NCBI GenBank assembly: GCA_964517495.1
Contig: CAZFER010000020.1
Location: forward strand, 1 to 64,000
Direction of reading: 5' to 3'
Origin: CAZFER01 sp964517495
GTDB taxonomy: Bacteria; Hinthialibacterota; Hinthialibacteria; Hinthialibacterales; Hinthialibacteraceae
DNA: 64,000 bases
The number at the start of each line of letters is the position of its first letter. Position 1 is the first letter of the stretch. Shown one piece after another: positions 16,576 to 25,442 of this stretch. Position numbers and translations under genes: made by a program. The notes below the pieces were generated by a model. It did not search any database and was not told where the DNA came from. It worked only from the letters and a program-made list of their open reading frames with translations.

Positions 16576-18060
16576 TTATGCTGCTTCGCGGCTGACTTCT
16601 CTGGCGATTTGTTGGATGGGGATATTGGGTTGATCGGCGTGGATGGCTTCAACAATGAATTTGGGGGGATGCCAGACTGAAGGTAAACCGACATTGCCTT
16701 TTTTGATCAATTCACGTTTCACTTTAACCAACCAATTGAGCCACATTAGTTGTAACTGCCTGGATGGCAAGGTCTTAAGCAACCATTTGGTGAACCAGAA
16801 AACCCGTGGATAACTGGTGAAAAGATGAGCACAGCGCCCTAATGCGAGAATGATATCCTTATCTTTAAATTGAATACTGCCGGCCAGGTCTTCTTGATAT
16901 TCACGAGGGATTTCGTCGAGATTTCCACTGAATCCATTATCAGCAGCACATAATTCCGCCAATTTGGTTCCTGGGAAGGGTTGGAAGAAGGAGAACATAT
17001 TGATATGCGTACGGCAGCGAATATTCAATTCGAGAGTAGAGAGGACAGAATCGACGGTTTCGCCCGGTACACCGATCATGTTTTGTCCCATGACCCGGAT
17101 GCCATATTTATAATATAAGTCACAGGCTTTTTGAATTTGTTCGGTGGTGATGTTTTTGGCAAGAATTGTTTTTCTTAGCTCATCTGTTCCATTTTCAATA
17201 CCCATCGCCACTCGTAGACATCCTGCGTCTGCCAGCAGTTTGGCTTCTTCTTCATCGGTTAAGTCTCCCCGAACGTTGCAGATAAAGGGAAGGCCAATTT
17301 CTTCACCGTAGCGGGGAAGAAATGAACGCAGCCAGCGGCGATTGAGTATGAAGGTATCGTCTTGAAAGGCAACATATATAATTTTGTAGGTTTCTTTAAG
17401 CCATTTCAGTTCAGCGATGACGTTATCGACTGACCGTTGCCGTGTCCAGCGTCCTTCCTGGGTATCGCGTGAGACGTGGTTGAAGCAGAATGTGCAATCA
17501 TAGGGGCATCCACGACCGGCCATAATGTAACCTGTTCGTTGGTTCCACACCGCGAAGGGGCGTATGAGTTCCCGGTCAGGGAAGGGAACACTGTTTAATC
17601 CCTTTTTATCGATGAAGGGGCGTGCGGAATTACGGGTGATTTTACCGTTAACGTTGAAATGCATGGTATCAATGCCGGTAAAATCCCGTCCCTCTTCAAG
17701 TGCGTCGAGCAATTCGAGGGTTGGGTATTCTCCTTCACCAATACAGATGGCGTCCACTCCTTCTTCTTCGATCATTTGGGGAAAGAAGGTGGGATGGGGA
17801 CCTCCAAACAAAGAGAAACATTTATGAGCGGCTTTAATTTCATTGTTCACCTGGCGATAGCGGGGCATATGGCTTGTACAAGCTGAGTAGGCTACCACAT
17901 CAGGTGATAAGGCTTTGATTTTTTCAACATAATCAGGGCCATCGTCAATATTAATGGCGGTGACTTTGTGGCCGGCTTCTTTAAGCACGGCTGAGATGTA
18001 ACAGGCACCGAGCGGTTGATGGCTGAGAATGATATCGTCAAAAACGAATGTTAAATGCAT
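16576..18060 (-). CDS. B12-binding domain radical SAM protein
   Basis: This is a 494-residue cytoplasmic iron-sulfur enzyme. The N-terminal half (to about 150) is a cobalamin-binding fold: DVVAYSACTSHMP and LFGGPHPTFFP follow the usual pattern. The radical SAM cluster motif is GCPYDCTFCFN (Cys-x3-Cys-x2-Cys, about residues 184-192), followed by the barrel with VAFQDDTF and RVAMGIENG. Members methylate or rearrange unreactive carbons, or act in hopanoid and glycan modification. It stands alone on the minus strand and converges with the LamG gene. The substrate cannot be assigned. Because shc is at the far edge of the window, a lipid role is possible but unsupported by proximity. Confidence 0.9.
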   Translation of the reverse strand: MHLTFVFDDIILSHQPLGACYISAVLKEAGHKVTAINIDDGPDYVEKIKALSPDVVAYSACTSHMPRYRQVNNEIKAAHKCFSLFGGPHPTFFPQMIEEEGVDAICIGEGEYPTLELLDALEEGRDFTGIDTMHFNVNGKITRNSARPFIDKKGLNSVPFPDRELIRPFAVWNQRTGYIMAGRGCPYDCTFCFNHVSRDTQEGRWTRQRSVDNVIAELKWLKETYKIIYVAFQDDTFILNRRWLRSFLPRYGEEIGLPFICNVRGDLTDEEEAKLLADAGCLRVAMGIENGTDELRKTILAKNITTEQIQKACDLYYKYGIRVMGQNMIGVPGETVDSVLSTLELNIRCRTHINMFSFFQPFPGTKLAELCAADNGFSGNLDEIPREYQEDLAGSIQFKDKDIILALGRCAHLFTSYPRVFWFTKWLLKTLPSRQLQLMWLNWLVKVKRELIKKGNVGLPSVWHPPKFIVEAIHADQPNIPIQQIAREVSREAA

Positions 18061-18114
18061 AAGTCCGACCTCAGTCTATAAAATATTCACCTTATATTAC
18101 AACAAAAAAGGGCA

Positions 18115-18268
18115 TTTTATCAACCATAAAGTTGATAAAATTGATAAAATATATTTGTTTGAACGATTGTCCGTAAAATGTTGTGGATGTTTGCTTGCCA
18201 ATTTTAGTCCAAATTTTCATATGTCTTGGTTCTTAAGGGCTATAAGTGTGTTAAAACAACCACTTATA
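18115..18268. promoter_or_regulatory. Two inverted repeats in divergent intergenic region
   Basis: The 357-nt gap 18061-18417 lies between divergent genes. TTTTATCAAC (18115-18124) and GTTGATAAAA (18131-18140) form a perfect 10-bp inverted repeat, and TTGATAAAAT repeats directly at 18141-18150. TATAAGTG (18241-18248) and CACTTATA (18261-18268) form a second one. They may be operators or leader hairpins. Nothing else was seen. Confidence 0.35.
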
Positions 18269-18417
18269 TATTATAATTTGCTTTAATCTATTTTACGCCA
18301 ATTTAAAAGTATATTCCATTGTTGTTATTATAGGGCTAGAGGGTGATTTACGCTAATTCAATTGAATGGGATTCAGTTATTTATGCTGGATGATTCAGGG
18401 ATTTTTTTGAAAAGAAA

Positions 18418-20295
18418 TTGTTGAATTTACTTAAACTTATAATTGCCGCCATGTCATTAACCATTGGGAGTGAAATGGTCGGAGCCTTTCTGCTGCGATG
18501 GCTCCGAATACCATCGATGTTTCCCAAAGCTCTGGTTTGGGGGGTGGGACTGGTGGTGTTGACCTTTTTGTTGACGGGGTGTGGGATTGTAGGGTTGTAT
18601 GTCCCCACAGTTATGTGGTTGCTGGTGATGGGATATTTTACAGCCGCATTAGTCCGAATCATACCTTTTTTGAAGCGATGGATACAATCCAAGCGGGAGA
18701 AAAAAGAAGAGAGTGATCTCTTTCAGGGGGCATATCAAGTTTGTGTGATTGTATTGTTGGCCGTATGTTTGCTGACGGTCCTTACGCCTGAAACCCGCCA
18801 CGATCCATATGATTATCATTTAACCATTCCAACACTTTATCTGGTTCATGGGGGAATCGTTGAAATACCTTGGCATGTATTCAGTTATATGCCTAAAAAT
18901 GGCGAAATGCTGTTTGGGTTGGGATTAGGAATTGGAAATGATTCAATCACGAAACTCATTCATTATATATTCGGGATTTATATATTGATCCTGATTGGAT
19001 GGATGCTTAAAAGGTGCTTTTCTCGAGAGGCAGGCTGGATGGGGGCGGTCATGGTTATAACCTTGCCTCTTTATGGCTTTTTAGCCACATCTTCCTATAT
19101 CGATTTAATTCGCTCGTTTTGGGAGTTGGCTGCTCTATTCACTTTGAGCATGATATGGGTATCAGAGGAAGAAAAAGAGAAAGTCGTATATCTGTATTTA
19201 TCTGCCCTATTTGCTGGAATGGCAATGGGTACAAAATATGTGGCATGGCTGGTTTTTGGCTTACCCTACTTGGTATTATTCATCATAACTTTCAGCCGTT
19301 TTAAGCCAGTTTTATTGATGAAACACGTTTTTTGGGTGTTAATCGCTGGAGTGTTACCTGTTTTGAGTTGGCTGAGTTATAACGCAATCTGGACAGGTAA
19401 TCCAATCTATCCGTTGTTACCTTCCATTTTTGGTATGCATATTCCCTCGGCAGAGGAAGCCTATACATTTTTCAGAAATCATGCACCGCAAACTGGCTCC
19501 ATCTTATGGCCAAATGTTATATCGTTTGTATTGTCCCGATTTGGAAATTTGTTGCTGGAAGGGAATGCGTTGGTGTTGTTGGGGACGGTTGCAGTGATTT
19601 TGTATCCCTGGTGGTCTCGAAAAGAGATTGGGAATCATTGCCCTCGAGCCATTATGATTGGTCTTATTTTGTATGTGATTCTGTCTTCACTTTTGTTTTT
19701 TGTTGGCACCGCGAATGATGATGGGCGATTTTTCTTTTCCACCATGGTTTTGCTGGCGATTCCAACGACTTATTTATTATATGCTGTGCGGGATGAATTG
19801 CAGGATTTAAGCACGATCCAACGATATATATTGCCGGCAGTCATGCTTATCTTATTTACCAATGCCTTAACCTATCGCTTTGTTCAGCTGCAGGATCAGG
19901 GGGAAGCGATCATACCCATGATTACAGAGAGCCAGAGGGATGATTTTTTGGCTCGGCGATTTTATGACTACAATGCCATTCATTGGGGAAATGAGCATTT
20001 ACCTGAAGATGCTTTTGTGTTGGGGATAGGTTATCCCTTACGGCGAAATCATATCTCAGGGATCAAAAAAGGGTATATTCCTTTTTTACAGGAGCTACCC
20101 GCAAGGGCAGATTCAAAGACCTTGGCAAAACACCTTCAGGAAGCGGGAGTTACACATATTATTAAACCTTATCCTTTTGATAAGAATGTTCTGGATTTCT
20201 CCATTTTGGAGCCGGATTATCTCAAGCCTGTTTATCGGCATCGACGAACCTCGATTTATAAACTCATTGAACCCCAAAAGCCTGAAAACCAATGA
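18418..20295 (+). CDS. Polytopic membrane glycosyltransferase (GT39/PMT-like)
   Basis: This is a 625-residue membrane protein with around twelve hydrophobic segments and a short soluble C-terminal tail. It resembles the lipid-linked sugar-using family (GT39/GT83, RgtA-D-like): the first large loop has RHDPYDYHLTIPTLYLVHGG (about residues 129-148), in the place where the acidic catalytic loop lies. The start is uncertain: TTG 18418 has no good ribosome binding site, and ATG 18451 would remove 11 residues. Its stop overlaps the next gene by four bases (ATGA), coupling it to a GT9 glycosyltransferase. Together they probably build an envelope glycan, the GT9 enzyme in the cytoplasm and this one across the membrane. 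Confidence 0.7.
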   Translation: MLNLLKLIIAAMSLTIGSEMVGAFLLRWLRIPSMFPKALVWGVGLVVLTFLLTGCGIVGLYVPTVMWLLVMGYFTAALVRIIPFLKRWIQSKREKKEESDLFQGAYQVCVIVLLAVCLLTVLTPETRHDPYDYHLTIPTLYLVHGGIVEIPWHVFSYMPKNGEMLFGLGLGIGNDSITKLIHYIFGIYILILIGWMLKRCFSREAGWMGAVMVITLPLYGFLATSSYIDLIRSFWELAALFTLSMIWVSEEEKEKVVYLYLSALFAGMAMGTKYVAWLVFGLPYLVLFIITFSRFKPVLLMKHVFWVLIAGVLPVLSWLSYNAIWTGNPIYPLLPSIFGMHIPSAEEAYTFFRNHAPQTGSILWPNVISFVLSRFGNLLLEGNALVLLGTVAVILYPWWSRKEIGNHCPRAIMIGLILYVILSSLLFFVGTANDDGRFFFSTMVLLAIPTTYLLYAVRDELQDLSTIQRYILPAVMLILFTNALTYRFVQLQDQGEAIIPMITESQRDDFLARRFYDYNAIHWGNEHLPEDAFVLGIGYPLRRNHISGIKKGYIPFLQELPARADSKTLAKHLQEAGVTHIIKPYPFDKNVLDFSILEPDYLKPVYRHRRTSIYKLIEPQKPENQ

Positions 20296-21200
20296 ATAAT
20301 AATGATCGCCGTTGGTTGTTGATTCGGCATGGAGCCATCGGGGATACGATTTTACTCTCGCCTCTAGTCCAAGCCATTCGAAAGAACGAATCTGGAGGAG
20401 CCTGGATTGAATTAGCAGGGAATGAGGAACGGCTTGCTTTGCTTAAAGGGGAACGATTGGCGGACCGAGTCCGTTCAACAGAACGTTTGAATTTCAGTTG
20501 CCTATATGATAAGTCAGCGCCAATTCCAGATGAGTTAAAGTGTTTTTTTACCCAATTTGATATCATTGTGATGTATTCCAACATAGCTGAACCAAAGAAT
20601 CTGAAATCTCGCATTTGCTCTCGCAATGATCAGATAGTGCGGATTTGGCCTGCATTGCCTAACGAACATCACCCAAGGATGCATATAATCGATTTTTATG
20701 CAAAAGCAGTTGAGGATATTCTGCCTGCGAATGAAATGCCTTTGCCTTTTATTGAGCTGTCGGATGAAGAAATATCACGTGCAAAATCTCAATTGATAGG
20801 CAATGGGGTGGATCTATCATCTTTTTTTGTTCTTGCGTTGCATCCAGGGGCTGGAAGTGAAAGCAAACGTGCGCCAATTCACCGGTTTGTGGAGATTGTT
20901 GAATATTTTCAACAGCGATGGCCTGTTTTTTTGTTATTGTCAGAAGGTCCAGCAGATGGTGATGCTGTTGGGGCGTTGATGTATGAGTTGAAGGGTATTC
21001 CTTTGATGCGTTTAAAGGATAAACCATTGAGGGAATTGGCCGGTTGTATACAGCAGGCTAACTTATTTGTGGGTAATGATAGTGGAATTGCCCACATGGC
21101 GGCCGCTGTGGGATGTCCTACGGTGGTGTTTTTTGTGTGTTCGGAACCTGACATATGGGCTCCTTTAGGCAACCATGTGCGCATTGTGGAGTTGTCGTGA
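20292..21200 (+). CDS. Glycosyltransferase family 9 (heptosyltransferase-like)
   Basis: This 302-residue GT-B enzyme is related to ADP-heptose:LPS heptosyltransferases. The N-terminal WLLIRHGAIGDTILLSPLVQAIR is the family opening. ALHPGAGSESKRAPIHRF (about 180) and LFVGNDSGIAHMAAAVGCPTVVFF (about 257-280) are the nucleotide-sugar-binding strands. It is slightly shorter than the usual 320-350 residues. It overlaps the upstream membrane glycosyltransferase by four bases. The pair points to lipopolysaccharide core or another envelope glycan, consistent with an outer membrane. The true donor sugar is unknown. Confidence 0.88.
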   Translation: MNNNDRRWLLIRHGAIGDTILLSPLVQAIRKNESGGAWIELAGNEERLALLKGERLADRVRSTERLNFSCLYDKSAPIPDELKCFFTQFDIIVMYSNIAEPKNLKSRICSRNDQIVRIWPALPNEHHPRMHIIDFYAKAVEDILPANEMPLPFIELSDEEISRAKSQLIGNGVDLSSFFVLALHPGAGSESKRAPIHRFVEIVEYFQQRWPVFLLLSEGPADGDAVGALMYELKGIPLMRLKDKPLRELAGCIQQANLFVGNDSGIAHMAAAVGCPTVVFFVCSEPDIWAPLGNHVRIVELS

Positions 21201-21691
21201 ATCCATTTCTTCTTCTGAAATATCAAGGGAACTCAGGAAAACATGGGGAACTGATGATTTAAACGCTCCATAACCCGAACCGGGATGGGTGAACAATTTT
21301 TCAGAATATTTGTGTTGTACAATTATGGCCGTATTGAAAGATTTTCTCCTTTCATGATATATTTCCAAGCATAAATTCTTTATGGTACGATTTTCACATT
21401 CAAATGATAATCGAATGAACTGAGCGATAGTACTGGTGAATTAGGCGTTTAAAGTGCTCTGGATTGTCATGAGGTGCGTTTGCGATTGGAGAAAGATAAA
21501 GATAAAATGTTTTAAGATGAGACGTTGTATTGCTATAATGTCAATATTGTTATAATCTTACCAAAGAATGTAAAATCAACTAGAACGGAATTATAAAACG
21601 CTGATTTTCCAATTTATAGAGATTTATTAGGTTATATGGTTAAGGTCGTCTTTCATCTAACCGATGAATTGATTAATGAATAGGTGAAATA
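21201..21691. other. 491-nt gene-free region
   Basis: This AT-rich stretch separates the GT9 gene from the cNMP-binding protein. A short hairpin, TGAAAG with CTTTCA, lies near 21336-21355. No convincing ORF, RNA gene or terminator was seen. Confidence 0.5.
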
Positions 21692-22108
21692 ATGGCAGAT
21701 GCAAAACTAACAGGTGCCGCGACAGGGGCGTTTACGGCTCGGGCTGGTTCCATATTAATCCGTGAAGGAGAAATGGGACGTTGTGCCTACTTATTGTTGT
21801 CTGGCCGGTTGCAGGTGGTTCGGGAACGCGACCGTGATACGATTATATTAGGTGATGTTGAACCTGTCGATATTGTGGGCGAGTTGGCCATATTCGATGA
21901 AATGCCGCGCTCGGCTACAGTTGTCGTTTTAGAGGATTCCCACCTGGTGGAATTGAATAAATTCAAATTAAAAGCGCTGCTTCGGCGTTCGCCAACGATA
22001 GCCGAAACGGTCATTAAGTTGTTGTGTAATAAATTGCGTGATGCCGCCAATCGATTGGAGCGGTCCCATTTGCAAGAGGAGTATCGATCCAAATACTCTT
22101 TTGATTAA
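21692..22108 (+). CDS. Stand-alone cyclic nucleotide-binding domain protein
   Basis: This is a 138-residue CRP-type sensor domain. Gly-rich turns (GEMGRCAYLLLSGRLQVV, about residues 30-47) and the phosphate-binding cassette GELAIFDEMPRSATVVV (about 70-86, with the key Glu, Arg and Ser) are intact, so cAMP or another cyclic nucleotide could bind. A helix follows (IKLLCNKLRDAANRLERSH). There is no helix-turn-helix domain, so it is not a full CRP/FNR regulator. It is flanked by non-coding DNA and probably forms its own transcript. It may pass the ligand signal to a protein partner. No enzyme domain is attached. Confidence 0.85.
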   Translation: MADAKLTGAATGAFTARAGSILIREGEMGRCAYLLLSGRLQVVRERDRDTIILGDVEPVDIVGELAIFDEMPRSATVVVLEDSHLVELNKFKLKALLRRSPTIAETVIKLLCNKLRDAANRLERSHLQEEYRSKYSFD

Positions 22109-22285
22109 ATTTCCTATCCCACTCGATCATTCCTTGTTTTTTTCCTATGATGAATACGAAGTGTGATTCATTGTGAAATATTTTTAATTGCTAAGGTGAC
22201 TATAACATTGATTTCTTCCTGAGTAGTGGGTAGATGAAAATTGTCTTTGGAAAGAACAAATTTGTATAAAAGGAGGCATGCGAGC

Positions 22286-23668
22286 ATGAAAGATTCAAAT
22301 GTTACGACTTCCCGGCGTTCGATGTTAAAGCGTTCGGCATTAACAGCAACCGGGATGACCTTGGGATTAGGTGCGGTTCAACCTTCCCATGTTATTGGAG
22401 CCAATGAAAAAATTAGAATGGGCTTTATCGGAGTGGGAAACCGGGGCAGCCAGTTGTTGAATAGTTTTATGAAGAATGATGATGTGGAGGTGGTTGCCTT
22501 ATGCGATGTGTATGATCCTTATTTAACCAGGGATGGTTCAGAAGTGGATAAGGAATTGCTGGAGGCACTTGGGGGGCGAATTCCCCGATTGGGTGAAGAA
22601 ATACCTGGTGATGTGGGGCGTTATAAGGATTTCCGACGGGTGTTGGATCGAAAAGATGTGGATGCGGTATGTATAGCCACTCCGGATCATTGGCACGCCG
22701 TTCAAACCATCATGTCATTGGAAGCGGGGAAGGATGTTTATGTTGAAAAGCCGTTATCTATCACCATCCACGAGGGGCGGGAGATGGTGAAGGCTGCTGC
22801 AAAGACGGATCGAGTAGTTCAGGTGGGGCTGCATCGGCGTTCATCTCGGATGTATGCGAAATTGGCTGAAATTGTGCAAAATGATGCCATCGGGATTGTA
22901 TCGACGGCGCGGGCGTTTCGAGTCAGTAATATGTATCCCCATGGAATTGGAGAGTATAAACCCAGAAAACCGATTAAGGGATTGGATTGGGATATGTGGT
23001 TAGGGCCGCGTGCTGAGCGGGATTACAAACAGAATATCACACCTTATAAGTTCCGCTGGTGGGGCTCGTATTCATCACAGGTGGCAAATTGGGGAGTGCA
23101 TTATTGTGATGCGATTCGGTGGGTATTGAATGAACAGGCACCAGTTTCCATTTCGGCACATGGTACAAAAGTTGGTTATGAAGATGATCGTACTGTTCCA
23201 ACCACCATGCAAGTTATTTTTGAGATGCCTTCGGGGGCGTTAGTGATTTTTGGACAATATGAAGCCAGTGGCGGACCTGCAATTTTGGAAGGTGAGATTG
23301 AATTTCGAGGTACGCTGGGGAACCTTTATTCACAAACCAGTGGCCGTGGATACAAAATTTTACCTACTGGTGGCGGGCAGTTTCAAGAACGAGACAAATT
23401 GATTGAGCCAGTCGAAGAGGGACGTATCGATGGTGATTTAACCGATCAACACGTTCGTAATTTTCTTGATTGTGTTCATTCAAGGGATACTTGCAACTGC
23501 GATCTGGAGACTGGCCATCGATCAACGACATTTGCGTTGCTGGCCAATATCGCTCTGGAAACCCGATCGCGGCTGGAATGGGATGCAAAAGAAGAGCGGA
23601 TTGTTAATAATAAAGAGGCTAATGAGCTTCTACATTACGAATACCGGAAACCTTGGAATTTAGGCTGA
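22286..23668 (+). CDS. Tat-exported Gfo/Idh/MocA family oxidoreductase, second copy
   Basis: This is a 460-residue NAD(P)-dependent dehydrogenase-type protein, paralogous to the one at 11153. ATG 22286 follows AAAGGAGG (22269-22276); the upstream start at 22241 would place that site inside the gene. The Tat signal is TSRRSMLKRSALTATGMTLG. The Rossmann motif GFIGVGNRGSQ and EKPLSI (about residue 154) are present, and RYKDFRRVLDRKDVDAVCIATPDHWHA is typical of the secreted group. It ends in HYEYRKPWNLG. It is monocistronic with a strong terminator. The two Tat paralogues share architecture but differ widely in sequence, so distinct substrates are likely. Confidence 0.9.
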   Translation: MKDSNVTTSRRSMLKRSALTATGMTLGLGAVQPSHVIGANEKIRMGFIGVGNRGSQLLNSFMKNDDVEVVALCDVYDPYLTRDGSEVDKELLEALGGRIPRLGEEIPGDVGRYKDFRRVLDRKDVDAVCIATPDHWHAVQTIMSLEAGKDVYVEKPLSITIHEGREMVKAAAKTDRVVQVGLHRRSSRMYAKLAEIVQNDAIGIVSTARAFRVSNMYPHGIGEYKPRKPIKGLDWDMWLGPRAERDYKQNITPYKFRWWGSYSSQVANWGVHYCDAIRWVLNEQAPVSISAHGTKVGYEDDRTVPTTMQVIFEMPSGALVIFGQYEASGGPAILEGEIEFRGTLGNLYSQTSGRGYKILPTGGGQFQERDKLIEPVEEGRIDGDLTDQHVRNFLDCVHSRDTCNCDLETGHRSTTFALLANIALETRSRLEWDAKEERIVNNKEANELLHYEYRKPWNLG

Positions 23669-23700
23669 ATATTCAGTTTGAAGATTCCTTTATTGGAAAC

Positions 23701-23736
23701 AAAAGGGGCAGCTATACACGCTGCCCCTTTTTTTTA
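23701..23736. terminator. Strong rho-independent terminator
   Basis: AAAAGGGGCAGC pairs with GCTGCCCCTTTT around TATACAC and is followed by T residues. It lies between convergent genes and could serve both. Confidence 0.95.
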
Positions 23737-23757
23737 ATCGAGATTGGATTAATTGTT

Positions 23758-25431
23758 CTAATCTGCCATTCCTTCAGCGGGAATGGCTGTGGCGGTGGAT
23801 ATAGTGGGTGAATTTTTGTATTTCCAGTATACCACGCAGAGGAAGATGGTTTCAATAAGCAAATAACCGATTACGTACTTTCCTCCGCCGGATCCAAAAC
23901 CATAGCTGTGTAGCCCTGCCGATAATACGAAGTTGACGCCATACCAGGTCATTAGGATAAGCCAGAAGCCCAAAATGGAACAAACTGCAGTACCAAAGTC
24001 TCGCAGCCAGCCCGTGTAGCGGGCGTGAAGGATAGCCAAATAGCCGAGTAATGAAATCAATGCCCAGGTTTCTTTGGGATCCCATCCCCAAAAGCGTCCC
24101 CAGGATTCAGCGGCCCATACGCCACCAAGAATGGTGCCTGCCGCCAAAAGAATGACGCCCACTTGAAGAACGCGATATATGAATAGGCTGAGTTCTTTCA
24201 GAATATCATTTCGATGGGGGAAGTAAAAATATACTCCCAAAACCACATGGGCTAATCCCATGGCTAATGCAAACACGCTGTAACTTAAGGTGATAGTTAA
24301 TACGTGTACGATCAGCCAATAATTACTGCGCAAAACGGGAACGAGAGGTTCGATGTTGGGGTCGAAGGGCAGGATATCTGCCAGGATGAGCATACCAACA
24401 CCAAGAAATGAGGAGATGGTAAGGAACCAGCGTCTTCGATAGATGGCCTCGAAGATCAGGGCGGTTAGGATGATACCCCAACCGACAAAGATGACGGATT
24501 CGTACATGTTTGAAACGGGGGGGCGTCCAGAGACCAAACTGCGAAGCAATAAGCCCAGGGTATGGTAATAGAAGCCGATAATAAAGACGCCAAAGGCGGA
24601 CCAATAAAGATATTTATTGGTGTAAAAGAATGAGATAAGAAACATAAAGAACGCAATTAAATAAAAGATCCAGGATGATAAAAATGGACGTGAATGGTTG
24701 TAATAGATTTCACGGCTGATCTGGGTTCTGTCGGGATAGTATTGCGGATTCAAGGCGGCCAACTGGGCTTTCAATTCACGGCCAGTTTGTGCAAATGTCT
24801 GGGGATCTTTTGATTTTACTGCTGCGATTAGTTGTTGGAAATTTGTTTTCAGTTCGGAATGGGTTTCTTGTGAGTATCCTTTTGGATCGGTGATACTGAA
24901 CCAGCCGTGTTCTTCTTCAGACATCCCTTCAGGAGGTGGTACCAATTTAAGGCCTACACCGCTGATGATATCTTCGAATAGCATGAGTTGGTGCCATATA
25001 TCAGCGATCTCACGATCGAAGCGGTTTAGTTTTTCTTGATTCTCTGATTTTTGAAATACTTTTTGTGCGAATTGCCGAATGAGTTGATTTGAGTTGAGTT
25101 CATTGTAGGAGAAAAAATTCTTTTCTGTGGAAAGCCCCAAGCTTTCTTTGACTGGCATGTAATCAATTCGAATGAGATTATCATTCATACATTGGGGAAA
25201 GGCGATCATGGAGAGGAAAAAGCCGACAGGATCATTTTTTTCATAATTCCAACGGCCCGTGAGAGTTTTGATCGATTCACCTGCATATGTGTCCAGTGGT
25301 TTTTTTCGTCCATCTTCCAGAACGGCTATATCACGAACGATATCATAGTCGAGGTTTTCAGGTACTTCGAGTGCGCATACCGAAAGAGTTCCAATAAGGG
25401 TTAGAATCAGACTTATGGAGAAGCGGTGCAT
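23758..25431 (-). CDS. ccsA: Cytochrome c biogenesis protein CcsA/ResC
   Basis: This is the membrane subunit of System II cytochrome c maturation, which carries haem across the membrane for attachment to apocytochromes. At 557 residues it is longer than the usual 300-400: a signal-like N-terminus and a long periplasmic region (to about residue 230) precede the helices. The haem-handling WWD-type motif WGRFWGWDPKETWALI is intact (about 443-458). Conserved His residues occur in LIVHVLTITLSYSVFA, AILHARYTGW and SAGLHSYGFG. ResB starts upstream and its stop lies 11 nt away, so the two form an operon. DsbD, the likely reductant supply, lies about 3.3 kb away. Confidence 0.93.
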   Translation of the reverse strand: MHRFSISLILTLIGTLSVCALEVPENLDYDIVRDIAVLEDGRKKPLDTYAGESIKTLTGRWNYEKNDPVGFFLSMIAFPQCMNDNLIRIDYMPVKESLGLSTEKNFFSYNELNSNQLIRQFAQKVFQKSENQEKLNRFDREIADIWHQLMLFEDIISGVGLKLVPPPEGMSEEEHGWFSITDPKGYSQETHSELKTNFQQLIAAVKSKDPQTFAQTGRELKAQLAALNPQYYPDRTQISREIYYNHSRPFLSSWIFYLIAFFMFLISFFYTNKYLYWSAFGVFIIGFYYHTLGLLLRSLVSGRPPVSNMYESVIFVGWGIILTALIFEAIYRRRWFLTISSFLGVGMLILADILPFDPNIEPLVPVLRSNYWLIVHVLTITLSYSVFALAMGLAHVVLGVYFYFPHRNDILKELSLFIYRVLQVGVILLAAGTILGGVWAAESWGRFWGWDPKETWALISLLGYLAILHARYTGWLRDFGTAVCSILGFWLILMTWYGVNFVLSAGLHSYGFGSGGGKYVIGYLLIETIFLCVVYWKYKNSPTISTATAIPAEGMAD

Positions 25432-25442
25432 GGGTTTGCTCC

